Assembly (NCBI GenBank): GCA_030147305.1
Contig: JASLAE010000483.1
Coordinates: 1-7,608 of the forward strand
Reading direction: 5' to 3'
DNA from: Cesiribacter sp.
GTDB taxonomy: Bacteria > Bacteroidota > Bacteroidia > Cytophagales > Cyclobacteriaceae
Length of the DNA stretch: 7,608 bases
The stretch's first letter is position 1. Every line of letters starts with the position of its first letter. Under the pieces are notes generated by a model, which saw only the letters and a list, made by a program, of their open reading frames with translations, was not told where the DNA came from and did not search any database. The position numbers and the translations under genes were made by a program. Positions 6,792 to 7,608 of this stretch are shown in pieces.

Positions 6792-7607
6792 TTAGTTCCT
6801 GTATTCTGCTATCACCTGTCGATAGATCTTCATGATTTCATTGCAAACTACTTGCCTGGAATATCTTCGGCAAAAGTCATCTCTTATTTCTTTGCTATCA
6901 TATTGATCTTGATTTTTCATTAAATATTCTAATGCATTACCTAAAGATTCAATATCGCCTGGTTCAGCGAGTAAACCATTTTTAGCATTTATGATGCTTT
7001 CTGGACCTCCACAACGTGTGCTGATAATAGGTTTACCGCAAGCTATTGCCTCTAATAACACTAGCGGAAGATTTTCATACAAACTTGGTAGCACAAATGC
7101 GTCGCATTGCTGATACTGTGCCAGGGCCTGGTTTCTATCAAGCATGCCAAGCCACACTACTTTATCTTCTATTTGAAGTGTTTGGGCTAATTGTTTATAT
7201 TCCTGTAGATATTTTCCGTCACCGCCAATCAGGAATAGTATATTTTTTTTTCGCTTTAAAGAAGCAATAGCATATAATAGTATTGGAATGCCCTTTTCTG
7301 GCTCCATCCGGCCCAGCGTAAAGAAAGTAAAGGCATTAGGTTTATGCTTTATACTATCATCCGGCCTAAAAAAATTTTCATCCGTTAGATTAGGAATAAA
7401 AGTTAATCTGGGGATTTTGCGTTTCTCTAGGACTTGCTTTTGTAGCGGGCTTACTGCTATATTCCTTGATGAATTGGATAGTGGCTTTGTTAGCCAATCA
7501 CTCATACTTCCTTTTTTTGTAAGAAAGCTTTTAAAAGTTAAGGGGGGCATGTGTTCTGTAATGATATAGGGAAGCCTGAATTTTTTTGCTAACACCATCG
7601 CTATCCA
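6792..7607 (-). CDS. Family 4 glycosyltransferase (GT-B fold), 5'-partial
   Basis: The frame is open to the right edge (W-I-A before the Met at 7598), so the N-terminal part lies outside the window; roughly 100 residues are probably missing by comparison with usual GT4 lengths. Numbering from that Met, visible motifs are ITEH (13-16, end of the acceptor domain), the inter-domain segment RNIAVSP...FIPN (45-70), the nucleotide-sugar domain start FTLGRMEPEKG (93-103), LIGGDG (123-128) and the E-x7-E element in YENLPLVLLEA (Glu175, Glu183), followed by GKPIISTRCGGPESI. These are retaining-GT4 hallmarks, typical of enzymes that extend capsule, exopolysaccharide or O-antigen chains at the inner face of the cytoplasmic membrane. 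Donor and acceptor are unknown. It is visibly AT-richer than the other genes (for example, about 33% GC over 7201-7260 against about 58% over 61-120), which is common in surface-polysaccharide loci. The ATG at 7598 is unlikely to be the start. Confidence 0.92.
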   Translation of the reverse strand, partial: WIAMVLAKKFRLPYIITEHMPPLTFKSFLTKKGSMSDWLTKPLSNSSRNIAVSPLQKQVLEKRKIPRLTFIPNLTDENFFRPDDSIKHKPNAFTFFTLGRMEPEKGIPILLYAIASLKRKKNILFLIGGDGKYLQEYKQLAQTLQIEDKVVWLGMLDRNQALAQYQQCDAFVLPSLYENLPLVLLEAIACGKPIISTRCGGPESIINAKNGLLAEPGDIESLGNALEYLMKNQDQYDSKEIRDDFCRRYSRQVVCNEIMKIYRQVIAEYRN

Positions 7608-7608
7608 T

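Overview
The window looks like an ordinary chromosomal segment of a Bacteroidota bacterium, most likely a Cytophagales-type lineage. This is inferred from AT-rich leaders with no Shine-Dalgarno-like purine tract before any of the complete genes, a perfect TAnnTTTG-type -7 box in one leader, and the style of the encoded proteins (NhaC antiporter, WRN/EXD2-like 3'-5' exonuclease, IMPACT/YigZ protein, secreted TPR protein). The genus cannot be named from the sequence alone.

Left half, plus strand: the window opens inside a DadA/glycine-oxidase-like FAD-dependent amine or amino-acid oxidoreductase (2..1039) that lacks only its N-terminal dinucleotide-binding loop, which lies off the edge. It is followed by a small four-helix 'phage holin family' membrane protein (1112..1495) with a 9-bp inverted repeat ending 4 nt before its ATG, then a very strong intrinsic terminator (1510..1555). 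After a 287-bp gap holding two adjacent dyad-symmetric sequences comes an NhaC-type Na+/H+ antiporter (1783..3258). Its stop region overlaps by 8 bp the start of a DEDDy-type 3'-5' exonuclease (3251..3916), so the two are probably one transcript.

Right half, minus strand (read from right to left): a family-4 glycosyltransferase running off the right edge (6792..7607, clearly AT-richer than the rest) is followed by a compact set of three translationally coupled genes: a DMT/EamA-type transporter (5827..6723), an exported TPR protein (4695..5825) and a YigZ/IMPACT-family protein (4090..4695). The junctions are TAA-C-ATG and TAATG. The two halves converge on a 173-bp spacer (3917..4089) with no convincing terminator.

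I see no CRISPR array, tRNA/rRNA, insertion sequence or clearly novel system. The points most worth a second look are the inverted repeats in the two plus-strand leaders, the overlapping terminator/-7 box at 6748..6775, the unusual coupling of an ion antiporter to an exonuclease, and the drop in GC at the glycosyltransferase.
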